A model generated the notes under the pieces. The model made no database searches. It was not told where the DNA came from and saw only the letters and a list, made by a program, of their open reading frames with translations. Positions 8,951 through 19,417 of a DNA stretch of 64,000 bases are shown here, in pieces. The translations under genes and the position numbers were made by a program. The stretch is from assembly GCF_014822185.1 (NCBI RefSeq), contig NZ_QVLR01000009.1, positions 1 through 64,000 on the forward strand. Reading direction: 5' to 3'. The first letter of the stretch is position 1, and every line of letters starts with the position of its first letter. The stretch is from Azoarcus sp. Aa7 (lineage in GTDB: Bacteria; Pseudomonadota; Gammaproteobacteria; Burkholderiales; Rhodocyclaceae).

Positions 8951-9152
8951 GGCGAATCTCCACGACGGGCCGCGTGCGCCCCGTGTCTTGCAGGAATCGT
9001 CCTACACGCGATTCCGCCTCGTCCGACAGACCCTCTCCTGCGCGATCCCTAACATGGGTCTTGCTCGCAGCGAGCCCCGCACATGGCGCGAAGCAGCACC
9101 GCCCGGCGAGGCCGCGAACGAACGATAGCCCCACAACTGCAGGAGAAGAGCG

Positions 9153-9572
9153 ATGAAAAACATTCTTACCGTGCTCGCACTGGCAGTCGCCGGCTCGATG
9201 CCCGTTGCGGTGACGGCGGCAGATCCGGCCCAACCCGCGACACCAGCCCAGCGTGCAACGCCGGCACAGCCCGCGACGCCGACACAGTCCGTGACCCCGG
9301 CCGTGCCTGCGACCCCGGCCCAGCCCGCGACTCCGGCAGGCGCCGCGAAGACCCCGCCCCAGGGCGTGGCGCCCGAGGCCGGCCGCACCGAGCTGCCGCC
9401 GATGTTCAAGGAACTGGACCAGGACAAGGACGGGCAGATCTCGAAGGATGAGAGCAAGCGCTCGGCCGAAACCCAGTCGAGCTTCGATTCGATGGACACC
9501 GACCGTAACGGAAAGATCTCGCTGGTCGAGTGGAGCGCGGCCGACAAGGCGAAACAGCGCTCGAAACAGTAA
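9153..9572 (+). CDS. Exported EF-hand protein
   Basis: A 139-residue secreted protein. The signal peptide [20 protein letters not shown] with a cleavage site near TAA is followed by a low-complexity linker of TPAQPATP-type repeats (about 24-65) and two EF-hand loops, [12 protein letters not shown] and [12 protein letters not shown], with the usual Asp/Asn calcium ligands. Likely periplasmic calcium binding. First of five consecutive plus-strand envelope genes that end in a terminator near 11240. A Shine-Dalgarno AGGAGAAGAGCG precedes the ATG. Confidence 0.85.
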   Translation: MKNILTVLALAVAGSMPVAVTAADPAQPATPAQRATPAQPATPTQSVTPAVPATPAQPATPAGAAKTPPQGVAPEAGRTELPPMFKELDQDKDGQISKDESKRSAETQSSFDSMDTDRNGKISLVEWSAADKAKQRSKQ

Positions 9573-9626
9573 GCGCGGCCGGGCGAATCACCCGCACGAC
9601 CGCCGTCCACTGCAAGGAGACCTTCC

Positions 9627-10265
9627 ATGATCCGACAACTGAGAACCTGCCTCGTCTGCCTGCCGCTGATGCTGGCGCCCGTGGCGCTCCACGCGCAGGA
9701 AACCAGCCCCGATGTGCTCGTGAAGGGCGTGACCGAGGACGTGCTGACCGTGCTGCGCGAGGACAAGGCGCTGCAGGGCGGCGACCAGCGCAAGGCGATG
9801 ACACTGATCGAGGAGAAGATCGGCCCCCATTTCGACTTCCCGCGCATGACCAGCCTGGCAGTCGGCCAGGGATGGCGCCAGGCGGCGCCCGAGCAGCGCG
9901 AGGCGCTGACCCGCGAGTTCCGCACGCTGCTGGTACGCACCTACGCGAACGCGCTGACCTCGTACAAGAACCAGACCGTGAGCTACAAGCCGGCGGCCCC
10001 GGCGCGCGAGGACGGTGCGGCGATGGTGCGCACGCAGATCAACCAGCCGGGCGGCCAGCCGATCGCGGTGGATTACCGGCTCGCGAAGAACTCCGGTGCG
10101 TGGAAGGTGTTCGACGTCAGCATCGACAACGTGAGCCTGGTGACGAACTACCGCGGCAGCTTCGCGACCGAGCTGTCCAAGGGCGGCCCGGATGGGCTGA
10201 TCCGCACGCTGCAGGAGAAGAACCGCGGCGCGGCGTCGCAGCCCGGCAAGGGCGGCAATGCCTGA
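9627..10265 (+). CDS. MlaC/Ttg2D-type periplasmic phospholipid-binding protein
   Basis: A 212-residue protein with a signal peptide ending at ALHAQ and an MlaC-family body (RTLLVRTYANALTSYKNQ, VDYRLAKNSGAWKVFDVSIDNVSLV, NYRGSF). MlaC proteins shuttle phospholipid between the outer-membrane MlaA complex and the inner-membrane MlaFEDB transporter. No mlaFEDB genes are nearby, so this is an orphan copy that may work with a transporter elsewhere or carry another hydrophobic ligand. It lies 55 bp after the EF-hand gene and 26 bp before the BON lipoprotein. Confidence 0.85.
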   Translation: MIRQLRTCLVCLPLMLAPVALHAQETSPDVLVKGVTEDVLTVLREDKALQGGDQRKAMTLIEEKIGPHFDFPRMTSLAVGQGWRQAAPEQREALTREFRTLLVRTYANALTSYKNQTVSYKPAAPAREDGAAMVRTQINQPGGQPIAVDYRLAKNSGAWKVFDVSIDNVSLVTNYRGSFATELSKGGPDGLIRTLQEKNRGAASQPGKGGNA

Positions 10266-10290
10266 TCGCCGATGACAAGGAGGACTCATC

Positions 10291-10599
10291 ATGCAACGCA
10301 TCATCGCCAGAACGACCCTGCTCGTCGCACTGCTGACCGCGCTGACGGCCTGCGGCGGCACGCCGACACGCGAAAGCACCGGCGAATACATCGACGACAG
10401 CGTGATCACGACCAAGGTCAAGGCGGCCTTCGTCGAAGACAAGGCGGTCAACGCCCTGGACATCAAGGTGGTGACCTTCAAGGGCGCCGTGCAGCTCTCG
10501 GGCTTCGCGAACAACCCGCAGGAGATCGACCGGGCCGTGCAGCTCGCCCGCACCGTGAAGGGCGTGACGTCGGTGAAGAACGACATCCGCCTGAAGTAA
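10291..10599 (+). CDS. BON-domain lipoprotein
   Basis: A 102-residue lipoprotein with the lipobox LTAC (about 18-21) and a single BON domain (DDSVITTKVKAAFVED... VVTFKGAVQLSGFANNPQE... VKGVTSVKNDIRLK), like half of OsmY. BON domains bind phospholipid surfaces and are common in osmotic and envelope stress proteins. Its place between an MlaC-type protein and other lipoproteins supports an envelope-maintenance role. Confidence 0.85.
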   Translation: MQRIIARTTLLVALLTALTACGGTPTRESTGEYIDDSVITTKVKAAFVEDKAVNALDIKVVTFKGAVQLSGFANNPQEIDRAVQLARTVKGVTSVKNDIRLK

Positions 10600-10622
10600 A
10601 ACCCGCCACACAGGAGAACATC

Positions 10623-10895
10623 ATGAGCGACCGGAAAACCTCCCGCAATCTTGCCCGGCCCCTGCTGATCGCGGCCCTGATGGCGCCGTTGCTGCTCGCG
10701 GCCTGCGGCAAGAAGGAAGCGGATTCGTCGATGCCGTCCGGTTCGGCGGCGCAGCCGACTTCGCCGCCGATGAGCTCGCCGCCGCCTGCAACGCCGAGCG
10801 AACCGACGCCACCGGCCACGTCCGCACCGCCGGCAGGCGAATCGACATCGACGCCGCCGGCCGCCCCCGCGACCGGCAGCGAACCGGCGAAGTAA
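10623..10895 (+). CDS. Small Pro/Ser/Thr-rich lipoprotein
   Basis: A 90-residue protein. An N-terminal segment LLIAALMAPLLLAAC is a lipoprotein signal with Cys at about 27, followed by GKKEADSS and then about 55 residues of almost pure Pro/Ser/Ala/Thr. No folded domain is evident. The body looks like a wall- or periplasm-spanning spacer. The ATG at 10623 is preceded by CACAGGAGAACATC. Function unknown. Confidence 0.7.
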   Translation: MSDRKTSRNLARPLLIAALMAPLLLAACGKKEADSSMPSGSAAQPTSPPMSSPPPATPSEPTPPATSAPPAGESTSTPPAAPATGSEPAK

Positions 10896-10956
10896 GCGCG
10901 GCAACTCCGGCCCCGCCGGTCGAACCAGCGGGCCGGCCTTCCGCAAGGAGCACATC

Positions 10957-11154
10957 ATGAAAAGCCAAAGCCTGAAATCGATTCTCGTCGTCGTGGTCAC
11001 CGCCTTCAGCCTGTCGGCCTGCACGCACACCGGCGGCACCGTTCTCGGCGCCGCGGTCGGCGCAGGGGTGGGCCACGCCGTGACCGGTTCGACTGCCGGC
11101 GCAGTGGGCGGTGCAGCGGTCGGCGGCATCATCGGCCACGAGATCACCCATTGA
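10957..11154 (+). CDS. Glycine-zipper lipoprotein
   Basis: A 65-residue protein. The lipobox is FSLSAC (about 17-22), followed by repeated small-residue blocks (GGTVLGAAVGAGVGHAV, TAGAVGGAAVGGIIGHEI) that form a glycine zipper of the OmpA-like/YMGG type. Such proteins insert into or associate with the outer membrane. Last gene of the envelope group, directly before an intrinsic terminator. Confidence 0.75.
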   Translation: MKSQSLKSILVVVVTAFSLSACTHTGGTVLGAAVGAGVGHAVTGSTAGAVGGAAVGGIIGHEITH

Positions 11155-11218
11155 TCCCGACCACCACGACGCAACGCCGCACGCCGCCCGACAGGCGACC
11201 ACGGCATACGACAGCCCC

Positions 11219-11247
11219 GAGCCCCCGGCGCCCCGCCGGGGGCTTTT
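11219..11247 (+). terminator. Intrinsic terminator after the envelope-gene group
   Basis: AGCCCCCGGC and GCCGGGGGCT form a strong stem around a short C-rich loop, followed by TTTTCATTT. It separates the envelope genes from gcl. Confidence 0.8.
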
Positions 11248-11402
11248 CATTTCCGGCGCGCCCTTGTCGGCAGGCATCCGATACTTGAAGTATCGACAGA
11301 AAGGACCCCCGCTCCAATTCATTCTGCCTGCGTTCCTCCCTATCCTGCATCCAACGTCAATCAGCGGCATCAAGCCGAAATCAGGAACAGGAGGAGACAA
11401 CC

Positions 11403-13178
<1,776 letters not shown>

Positions 13179-13233
13179 GCCACCGTTGTGGCGGGAAGAC
13201 CCCGCCCGGCACATGCCAACGTCCCTTTCTGGC

Positions 13234-13320
13234 GTAGGTTGGGCTGAGCCCCGCGAAGCCCAACGTTCGGCGCCACGGGAACCCACAGTTGTTGTGGCTT
13301 CCTGCGTCAGCCCAACCTAC
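13234..13320. repeat. Dispersed palindrome, class B (GTAGGTTGGG)
   Basis: GTAGGTTGGGCTGAGC at 13234 and CCCAACCTAC at 13311-13320 are inverted ends of an 87-bp element filling the gcl-hyi gap. An internal GCCCAACGTTCGGCGCCAC is shared with the copy at 27621. Confidence 0.8.
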
Positions 13321-13349
13321 GTCGCCACGAAACACCGGGAGTAAATGAA

Positions 13350-14129
13350 ATGCCAAAATTCGCTGCCAACCTGACGATGCTCTTCAACGAGCACGCCTTC
13401 CTCGACCGCTTCGAGGCCGCCGCCGATGCCGGCTTCAAGGGTGTCGAGTACCTCTTCCCCTATGCCTTCCGCAAGGATGAACTCGCCGAGAAGCTCGACC
13501 GCTACGGCCTCACCCAGGTGCTGCACAACCTGCCGGCCGGCAACTGGGAAGCCGGCGAGCGCGGCATCGCCTGCGATCCGGCGCGTGTCGGCGAGTTCCA
13601 GGACGGCGTCGGCCGCGCGATCGAGTACGCGCAGGCGCTCGGCTGCACGCAGGTGAACTGCCTCGCCGGCAAGACGCCCGCCGGCGTCGACGCGGGGCGC
13701 GTGCGCGAGACCTTCATCGAGAACCTGCGTTTCGCCGCGAGCGAGCTGAAGGACGCGGGCATCCGCCTGCTGGTCGAGCCGATCAACACCTGGGACATCC
13801 CCGGCTTCTATCTGAACCGCACCGCGCAGGCGGCGGAGATCCTGGAAGCGGTGGGCTCGGACAACCTCTTCATCCAGTACGACATCTACCACGCACAGCG
13901 CATGGAAGGCGAACTGGCGAACACGATCAAGCGCTACCTGCCGCAGATCGCCCACATCCAGCTCGCCGACAACCCGGGCCGCAACGAGCCGGGCACCGGC
14001 GAGATCAACTGGCGATTCCTGTTCGACTTCATCGACCGTAGCGGCTACGAGGGCTGGATCGGCTGCGAGTACAAGCCGGCCGCGACGACGCGCGAAGGAT
14101 TGGGCTGGATCGAGACGCTGACGCGCTGA
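13350..14129 (+). CDS. hyi: Hydroxypyruvate isomerase
   Basis: A 259-residue xylose-isomerase-like TIM barrel. MPKFAANLTMLFNEHAFLDRF is the family N-terminus. Metal and catalytic acidic residues are visible in LLVEPINTWDIPGF (Glu), IQYDIYHAQRMEG (Asp, His), HIQLADNPGRNEPGTGEI (His, Asp) and WIGCEYKP (Glu). It interconverts hydroxypyruvate and tartronate semialdehyde, linking glyoxylate carboligation to hydroxypyruvate use. It stands between gcl and glxR as in classic gcl operons. Confidence 0.95.
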   Translation: MPKFAANLTMLFNEHAFLDRFEAAADAGFKGVEYLFPYAFRKDELAEKLDRYGLTQVLHNLPAGNWEAGERGIACDPARVGEFQDGVGRAIEYAQALGCTQVNCLAGKTPAGVDAGRVRETFIENLRFAASELKDAGIRLLVEPINTWDIPGFYLNRTAQAAEILEAVGSDNLFIQYDIYHAQRMEGELANTIKRYLPQIAHIQLADNPGRNEPGTGEINWRFLFDFIDRSGYEGWIGCEYKPAATTREGLGWIETLTR

Positions 14130-14136
14130 TGACCTC

Positions 14137-14229
14137 GTAGGGCGGGAAAGCCGAAGGCGCATCCCGCCAAACCGGTACCTCGAGCGGGCACCGCCGCATG
14201 GCGGGATGCGCTGCGCTTTCCCGCCCTAC
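14137..14229. repeat. Dispersed palindrome, class A
   Basis: Inverted ends GTAGGGCGGGAAAGCC (14137) and GCTTTCCCGCCCTAC (ends 14229), with an inner pair GGCGCATCCCGCC / GGCGGGATGCG. It fills most of the hyi-glxR gap. Confidence 0.8.
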
Positions 14230-14285
14230 GAAAGCCCCCGACCACGACAGAGACCACATCACATACAAGGAAAGGAGAAATCATC

Positions 14286-15170
14286 ATGGCAAACATCGGA
14301 TTCATCGGACTCGGCATCATGGGCACCCCGATGGCCCAGCACCTCATCGACGGCGGTCACACGCTGTTCGTGAATACCCACGGCAAGATGCCGCGCCAGA
14401 TCGTCGATGCCGGCGCTACCGCCTGCGAGACCGCGCGCGAAGTCGCACAGAAGTCCGAGTTCATCATCCTGATGGTGCCCGACACCCCCAACGTCGAAGA
14501 GGCGCTGTTCGCCGCGAACGGCGTCGCCGAAGGTCTGTCGGCGGGCAAGATCGTCATCGACATGAGCTCGATCAGCCCGGTCGCGACCAAGCAGTTCGCG
14601 CAGCGCATCAACGACCTGGGCTGCGAATACCTCGACGCGCCGGTCTCGGGCGGCCAGGTCGGGGCGAAGGCCGGCACGCTGTCGATCATGGTCGGCGGCA
14701 AGCACTCGACCTTCGAGAAGGCGCTGCCGCTGTTCCAGCTGATGGGCAAGAACATCACGCTGGTGGGCAAGAACGGCGATGGCCAGACCTGCAAGGTCGC
14801 CAACCAGATCATCGTCGCGCTCAACATCGAGGCGGTCGCCGAGGCGCTGCTGTTCGCGGCGAAGAACGGCGCCGACCCGGCCCGCGTGCGCGAGGCGCTG
14901 ATGGGCGGCTTCGCGTCGTCGCGCATCCTCGAAGTGCACGGCGAGCGCATGATCAAGCGCACCTTCGACCCGGGCTTCCGCATCGAGCTGCACCAGAAGG
15001 ACCTGAACCTCGCGCTGACCGTCGCGCGCCAGATCGGCATGTCGCTGCCCAACACCGCAACCGCGCAGGAACTGTTCAACGCCTGCGCTGCGCACGGTGG
15101 CGCCGGCCGCGACCACTCGGCAATGGTGCAGGCGCTGGAGAAGATGGCGAACTTCGAGATTGGTCAATAA
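14286..15170 (+). CDS. glxR: Tartronate semialdehyde reductase (2-hydroxy-3-oxopropionate reductase)
   Basis: A 294-residue beta-hydroxyacid dehydrogenase. The N-terminal Rossmann motif is GFIGLGIMGTPMAQHL, the substrate-binding signature is DAPVSGGQVGAKAGTLSIMVGG, and the catalytic Lys lies in GQTCKVANQI. It reduces tartronate semialdehyde to D-glycerate with NAD(P)H. It sits after hyi, preceded by AAGGAGAAATCATC. glxR and garR orthologues are hard to separate by sequence; the gcl context favours glxR. Confidence 0.93.
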   Translation: MANIGFIGLGIMGTPMAQHLIDGGHTLFVNTHGKMPRQIVDAGATACETAREVAQKSEFIILMVPDTPNVEEALFAANGVAEGLSAGKIVIDMSSISPVATKQFAQRINDLGCEYLDAPVSGGQVGAKAGTLSIMVGGKHSTFEKALPLFQLMGKNITLVGKNGDGQTCKVANQIIVALNIEAVAEALLFAAKNGADPARVREALMGGFASSRILEVHGERMIKRTFDPGFRIELHQKDLNLALTVARQIGMSLPNTATAQELFNACAAHGGAGRDHSAMVQALEKMANFEIGQ

Positions 15171-15200
15171 GCGGCAAGCCGCTAGGCAATGCGCGTAATC

Positions 15201-15239
15201 CCGGATGTTCGCCGGACCGCCTCGTGGGCGAACATCCGG
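15201..15239 (+). terminator. 13-bp stem-loop after glxR
   Basis: CCGGATGTTCGCC at 15201-15213 pairs perfectly with GGCGAACATCCGG at 15227-15239. No T-run follows, so it may be a partial terminator or mRNA 3' stabiliser. The remaining gap to 15426 contains the inverted repeat CTCCCCTTCAAGGGGGAG, also seen near 3930, and no gene. Confidence 0.45.
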
Positions 15240-15426
15240 CCTGCGCTAATTAGCCCGGCAAGCGATTACGTGATCTCAGGTTGAGTGCTGCCCGGCCGCT
15301 CCCTCCCCTTCAAGGGGGAGGATCAACGTGCCCGAGCAGACGTCATATCTTTGGTTCCCAAGTTAATAGCGGTACCGATGAGCTCAGCCGCCCATCCAGC
15401 CCTTCTACCCCGATACGGATCCCGCC

Positions 15427-16695
15427 ATGAGCACTGAACCCGACATCCGCGCCCTGCTGCGAGAGATGTTCACCGCGGCCGTGCAGGCCGCCCAGCCCGA
15501 GCGCTGCATCCCGCGCCACCTGCCTGCGCCGCCGAAGGGCCGCACCGTCGTCATCGGCGCCGGCAAGGCCTCGGCCGCGATGGCGCAGGCGCTGGAGCGC
15601 AGCTGGCCGGGGCCGCTCTCCGGCCTCGTCGTCACCCGCTACGGCTACGCCGTGCCGTGCGAGCGCATCACCATCGTCGAGGCCGCCCACCCCGTGCCCG
15701 ACGCCGCGGGGCTCGCTGCCGCGCGCGGCATGCTGGAAACCGTGCAAGGCCTCACCGAAGACGACCTCGTGATCTGCCTGATCTCGGGCGGCGGCTCGGC
15801 GCTGATGCCGCTCCCGGCCGAAGGCATCACGCTGGAGGACAAGCAGGCGATCAACCGCGCGCTGCTGAAATCCGGCGCGACGATCTCCGAGATGAACTGC
15901 GTGCGCCGCCACCTCTCCGCGATCAAGGGCGGGCGGCTCGCGGCGGCCTGCCATCCGGCGCGGGTCGTGAACCTGCTGATCTCGGACGTACCCGGCGACA
16001 ACCCGATCGACATTGCCTCCGGCCCCACGGTCGGCGACCCGACGAGTTGCGCCGACGCGCTGGAGATCGTCGCGCGCTACGGCATCGAGCTGCCGGCGGC
16101 CGCGCGCGCGCAGCTCGAGAGCGGCGCGGGCGAATCGATCAAGCCGGGTGACCCGCGCCTCGCGCGCGTGACGACCACCCTCATCGCCACGCCGCAGATG
16201 GCGCTCGAAGCGGCCGCGAAAGTCGCCGCCTGCGCGGGCTACACGCCGGTGCTGCTCGGCGACAGCATCGAGGGCGAAGCGCGCGACGTCGGCAAGGTGA
16301 TGGCCGGCATCGCACTGCAGGCGCGCCGCCACCGCCAGCCGGTCGCCGCCCCCTGCGTGCTATTGTCCGGCGGCGAGACAACCGTGACCGTGCGCGGCCA
16401 GGGGCGCGGCGGACGCAACGTCGAGTTTCTGCTCTCGCTCGCGGTCGCCCTCGATGGCGAACCGGGCGTCCATGCGGTCGCGGGCGACACCGACGGCGTG
16501 GACGGCCTCGAAGAGATCGCCGGCGCCTTCATCGCCCCCGACACCCTGGCACGCGCTTGGGCACAGGGCATCCGCCCGCGCGATGCCCTCGCGAACAACG
16601 ACGGCCACGGCTTCTTCGAGGCGCTGGGCGACTCGCTGGTGACCGGCCCGACGCTCACCAACGTCAATGACTTCCGCGCCATCCTGGTGCTCTAA
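15427..16695 (+). CDS. ttuD: Glycerate 2-kinase / hydroxypyruvate reductase (MOFRL family)
   Basis: A 422-residue protein of the GckA/TtuD family. The N-terminal DUF4147 domain shows VVIGAGKASAAMAQAL (about 40-55) and LISGGGSALMPLP (about 118-130). The C-terminal MOFRL domain shows LLSGGETTVTVRGQGRGGRN and GDTDGVDG. Older annotations call the family hydroxypyruvate reductase, but characterised members phosphorylate D-glycerate to 2-phosphoglycerate. The downstream pyruvate kinase fits the kinase role, since 2-PG needs only enolase to reach PEP. Confidence 0.9.
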   Translation: MSTEPDIRALLREMFTAAVQAAQPERCIPRHLPAPPKGRTVVIGAGKASAAMAQALERSWPGPLSGLVVTRYGYAVPCERITIVEAAHPVPDAAGLAAARGMLETVQGLTEDDLVICLISGGGSALMPLPAEGITLEDKQAINRALLKSGATISEMNCVRRHLSAIKGGRLAAACHPARVVNLLISDVPGDNPIDIASGPTVGDPTSCADALEIVARYGIELPAAARAQLESGAGESIKPGDPRLARVTTTLIATPQMALEAAAKVAACAGYTPVLLGDSIEGEARDVGKVMAGIALQARRHRQPVAAPCVLLSGGETTVTVRGQGRGGRNVEFLLSLAVALDGEPGVHAVAGDTDGVDGLEEIAGAFIAPDTLARAWAQGIRPRDALANNDGHGFFEALGDSLVTGPTLTNVNDFRAILVL

Positions 16696-16708
16696 CCGAA
16701 GGCAACTC

Positions 16709-16796
16709 GTAGGGCGGGGAAGCGCAGCGCACCCCGCCAAGCAGCGATCGAACCTGCACCGATGATGGCGGGAGGCGCTGCGCTTTCCCGCCCTAC
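16709..16796. repeat. Dispersed palindrome, class A
   Basis: GTAGGGCGGGGAAGCGCAGCG (first 20 bases match the family) inverted as GCTGCGCTTTCCCGCCCTAC, with inner CCCCGCC / GGCGGG. It fills the ttuD-glcG gap. Confidence 0.8.
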
Positions 16797-16834
16797 GTCC
16801 GAATCCAACATACCCCCAAGAACAGGAGAAATTC

Positions 16835-17236
16835 ATGAAAACCATCCAGACCCTCACCCTAGACGACGTCAAGCGCATCGCCGCCGCGGCCGAAGCCGAA
16901 GCGCTGCGCAACGGCTGGGCCGTCACGATCGCCGTATGCGACGCCGGCGGCCACGCGCTGTGGCTGCAGCGCCTGGACGGCGCGCCGCTGTCGAGCTCGC
17001 TGATCGCGCCGGAAAAAGCGCGCACCAGCGTGATGGCGGGCAAGCCCAGCAAGGCGCTGGAGGACATGATCAACGGTGGCCGCTTCGCGGCGCTGGCGAT
17101 GCCGGTCGTGCCGCTGGAAGGCGGCGAGCCCATCGTCGTCGACGGCACCGTGATCGGCGCGGTCGGCGTGTCGGGCGTCAAGGCAAGCGACGACGCACAG
17201 ATCGCGCGCGCAGGCATCGCCGCCCTCGCGCAGTAA
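16835..17236 (+). CDS. GlcG/HbpS-family protein
   Basis: A 133-residue single-domain protein of the GlcG/HbpS family (PF03928). Family blocks are AEAEALRNGWAVTIAVCDA, GHALWLQRLDGAP, LIAPEKARTSVM, GGRFAALAMPVVPLEGGEP and IGAVGVSGVKASDDAQIARAG. Such genes lie in glycolate/glyoxylate operons; some relatives bind haem or cobalamin, but the role in glyoxylate metabolism is unknown. AACAGGAGAAATTC precedes the ATG. No signal peptide. Confidence 0.88.
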   Translation: MKTIQTLTLDDVKRIAAAAEAEALRNGWAVTIAVCDAGGHALWLQRLDGAPLSSSLIAPEKARTSVMAGKPSKALEDMINGGRFAALAMPVVPLEGGEPIVVDGTVIGAVGVSGVKASDDAQIARAGIAALAQ

Positions 17237-17246
17237 CAATGGAAAC

Positions 17247-17354
17247 GTAGGGCGGGAAAGCGAAGCGCCTCCCGCCACGCGGCGGTCGAAGCACTTCCGG
17301 CCATTGGATTGGCGGCGCAGTTGCCACATTCGGCCTGCGGCTTTCCCGCCCTAC
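17247..17354. repeat. Dispersed palindrome, class A
   Basis: GTAGGGCGGGAAAGCGAAGCG-type left end (17247) and CTTTCCCGCCCTAC right end (17354). At 108 bp it is the longest copy and fills most of the glcG-pyk gap. Confidence 0.8.
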
Positions 17355-17423
17355 TCATCGCCTCCGCCCGAAGCCGTCAGTAAAGACGACCGGAAGCCAC
17401 CCAAAAACAATGAGGAGACACCC

Positions 17424-18842
17424 ATGAGACGCCATCGCCAGTCGCGCATCCTCGCGACGCTCGGCCCGTCGAGTTCCAGCCCCGAGCGCATCCGCGCGCT
17501 GGTCGAGGCCGGCGCCGACGTGTTCCGCCTGAACTTCAGCCACGGCACCCACGCCGACCACGCCGAGCGGCTGCGCCAGATCCGCGACATCGAGCGCGAG
17601 GTCGGCCGCCCGATCGGCATCCTGATGGACCTGCAGGGGCCGAAGCTGCGCATCGGCAAGCTCGCCGACGGCAAGGTCATGCTCGCTGCCGGCAGCCGCT
17701 TCCGTCTCGACCTCGACGCGACGGAGGGCGACGCCAAGCGCGCCAACCTGCCCCATCCCGAGATCTTCGCCGCGCTCGAAACCGGCACGGAACTGCTGCT
17801 CGACGACGGCAAGCTGCGCCTGCGCGTGGAGGCCTTCGGCCCCGACTTCGCCGACACCACGGTGCTCGTCGGCGGCCCGCTGTCCGACCGCAAGGGCGTC
17901 AATGTGCCCGGCGTCGTGCTGCCGATCTCGCCGCTCACGCCCAAGGATCTCGCCGACCTCGACTACGGCCTGTCGCTGGGCGTCGACTGGGTCGCGCTGT
18001 CCTTCGTGCAGCGCCCCGAGGACGTCCGCGAGGCGCGCGAAATCATCGGCGACCGCGCCTGGATCATGGCCAAGCTGGAAAAGCCGGCCGCGATCGAGCG
18101 CCTCGACGAGATCGTCGCGCTCGCCGACGGCATCATGGTCGCGCGCGGCGACCTCGGCGTGGAGCTACCGCCGCAGCAGGTGCCCATCCTGCAGAAGCGC
18201 ATCGTCCGCGCTGCCCGCGCCGCCGGCAAACCGGTCGTCGTCGCGACGCAGATGCTCGAATCGATGATCAGCGCACCGGTGCCCACACGCGCCGAAGCCT
18301 CCGACGTCGCCACCGCGATCTACGACGGCGCCGACGCGGTGATGCTGTCGGCGGAATCCGCGTCCGGCCAGTATCCGGTCGAGGCGGTCACGATCATGGA
18401 CCGCATCATCACCGAGGTCGAGCAGGACCCCGACTGGCGCACCGGCCTCGAAGCGAGCCACACGCCGGCAGCGGCCAACACCCCCGAAGCGATCTGCTGC
18501 GCACTACGCCGCGTAACCGCGCTGCTGAACCCCGCCGCGACCGTCGCCTACAGCGCGAGCGGCTTCAGCTGCCTGCGCGCGAGCCGCGAACGCCCGAGCA
18601 CGCCGATCCTGGGCCTCACGCCGCAACTCGCGACCGCCCGTCGTCTCGCGCTCGTGTGGGGCGTGCATCCGGTACCGTTCGAGGACGTGCATGACGTCGC
18701 GGAGATGGTCGAGCACGCGAGCGCCGCGGTCGTCACGCATGGCTTCGCGCAGCCCGGCGACGACGTCGTGATCATCGCGGGGCTGCCCTTCGGGCGCAGC
18801 GGCAGCACCAACCTGCTGCACGTCGTGAAGATCCCGAAGTAA
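17424..18842 (+). CDS. pyk: Pyruvate kinase
   Basis: A 472-residue enzyme making pyruvate and ATP from PEP and ADP. The N-terminal RILATLGPSSSSPERI and VFRLNFSHGTHADH (substrate/K+ site), MDLQGPKLRIGKL, the signature IMAKLEKPAAIERLDEI with catalytic Lys, and VARGDLGVELPPQQVP are all present. The start at 17424 (after ATGAGGAGACACCC) gives the usual N-terminus; a longer upstream frame lacks family sequence. Placement in the gcl cluster suggests a pathway-dedicated isozyme, completing glyoxylate to pyruvate. Confidence 0.95.
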   Translation: MRRHRQSRILATLGPSSSSPERIRALVEAGADVFRLNFSHGTHADHAERLRQIRDIEREVGRPIGILMDLQGPKLRIGKLADGKVMLAAGSRFRLDLDATEGDAKRANLPHPEIFAALETGTELLLDDGKLRLRVEAFGPDFADTTVLVGGPLSDRKGVNVPGVVLPISPLTPKDLADLDYGLSLGVDWVALSFVQRPEDVREAREIIGDRAWIMAKLEKPAAIERLDEIVALADGIMVARGDLGVELPPQQVPILQKRIVRAARAAGKPVVVATQMLESMISAPVPTRAEASDVATAIYDGADAVMLSAESASGQYPVEAVTIMDRIITEVEQDPDWRTGLEASHTPAAANTPEAICCALRRVTALLNPAATVAYSASGFSCLRASRERPSTPILGLTPQLATARRLALVWGVHPVPFEDVHDVAEMVEHASAAVVTHGFAQPGDDVVIIAGLPFGRSGSTNLLHVVKIPK

Positions 18843-18955
18843 TCCCTGCCGGCAGTGCCCCGCAGGCCGTTCCAGACCGGGACGGCCTGCAAATGCGTCG
18901 TATTTCGACTACATCGATAGAAGGGCGACACGCCCGATCCTGAAAGGAGAAGTCG

Positions 18956-19345
18956 ATGAAAGACGCAACCGTGCTCGTCGCACGCATTCTTCTCGCGTTC
19001 ATGTTCATCATCGCCGGCTGGGGCAAACTCGGCGCCGGCTACGCGGGCACCCAGCAGTACATGGCTTCGATGGGCGTCAGCGGCGCATTGCTTCCGCTGG
19101 TGATCTTCGCCGAGCTCGGCGGCGGTCTGGGCGTACTCTTCGGCGCCCTCACCCGGCTTGCAGCCGCGGGACTCGCCGCGTTCTGCATCCTCACCGCGCT
19201 GATCTTCCATACCGACTTCGCGAACCAGATGCAGTCCATCATGTTCATGAAGAACCTCGCGATCGCGGGCGGCATGCTGATGCTGGCCGCGCATGGCGCG
19301 GGCGCGTGGAGCCTCGACGCATGGTGGCAGGCACGCAGCAAATGA
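18956..19345 (+). CDS. DoxX family membrane protein
   Basis: A 129-residue protein with four predicted TM helices (VLVARILLAFMFIIAGWGKL first), DoxX-family layout, and GYAGTQQYMASMGV after TM1. Relatives include the thiosulfate:quinone oxidoreductase subunit DoxD/A and uncharacterised redox-linked membrane proteins. It precedes an FMN reductase gene by 72 bp on the same strand. Substrate unknown. Confidence 0.85.
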   Translation: MKDATVLVARILLAFMFIIAGWGKLGAGYAGTQQYMASMGVSGALLPLVIFAELGGGLGVLFGALTRLAAAGLAAFCILTALIFHTDFANQMQSIMFMKNLAIAGGMLMLAAHGAGAWSLDAWWQARSK

Positions 19346-19417
19346 ACTGCCGGGACGTTCCCCGATCGTAGGTGCATATTCGACCAACCCAATGCCACTA
19401 CCTCAGGAGACGCCCCG

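Noticed and set aside
9220-9345. Short tandem DNA repeat or CRISPR-like array
   Set aside because: The periodicity comes from TPAQPATP codons within the EF-hand protein; units are degenerate at the DNA level and there are no spacers.
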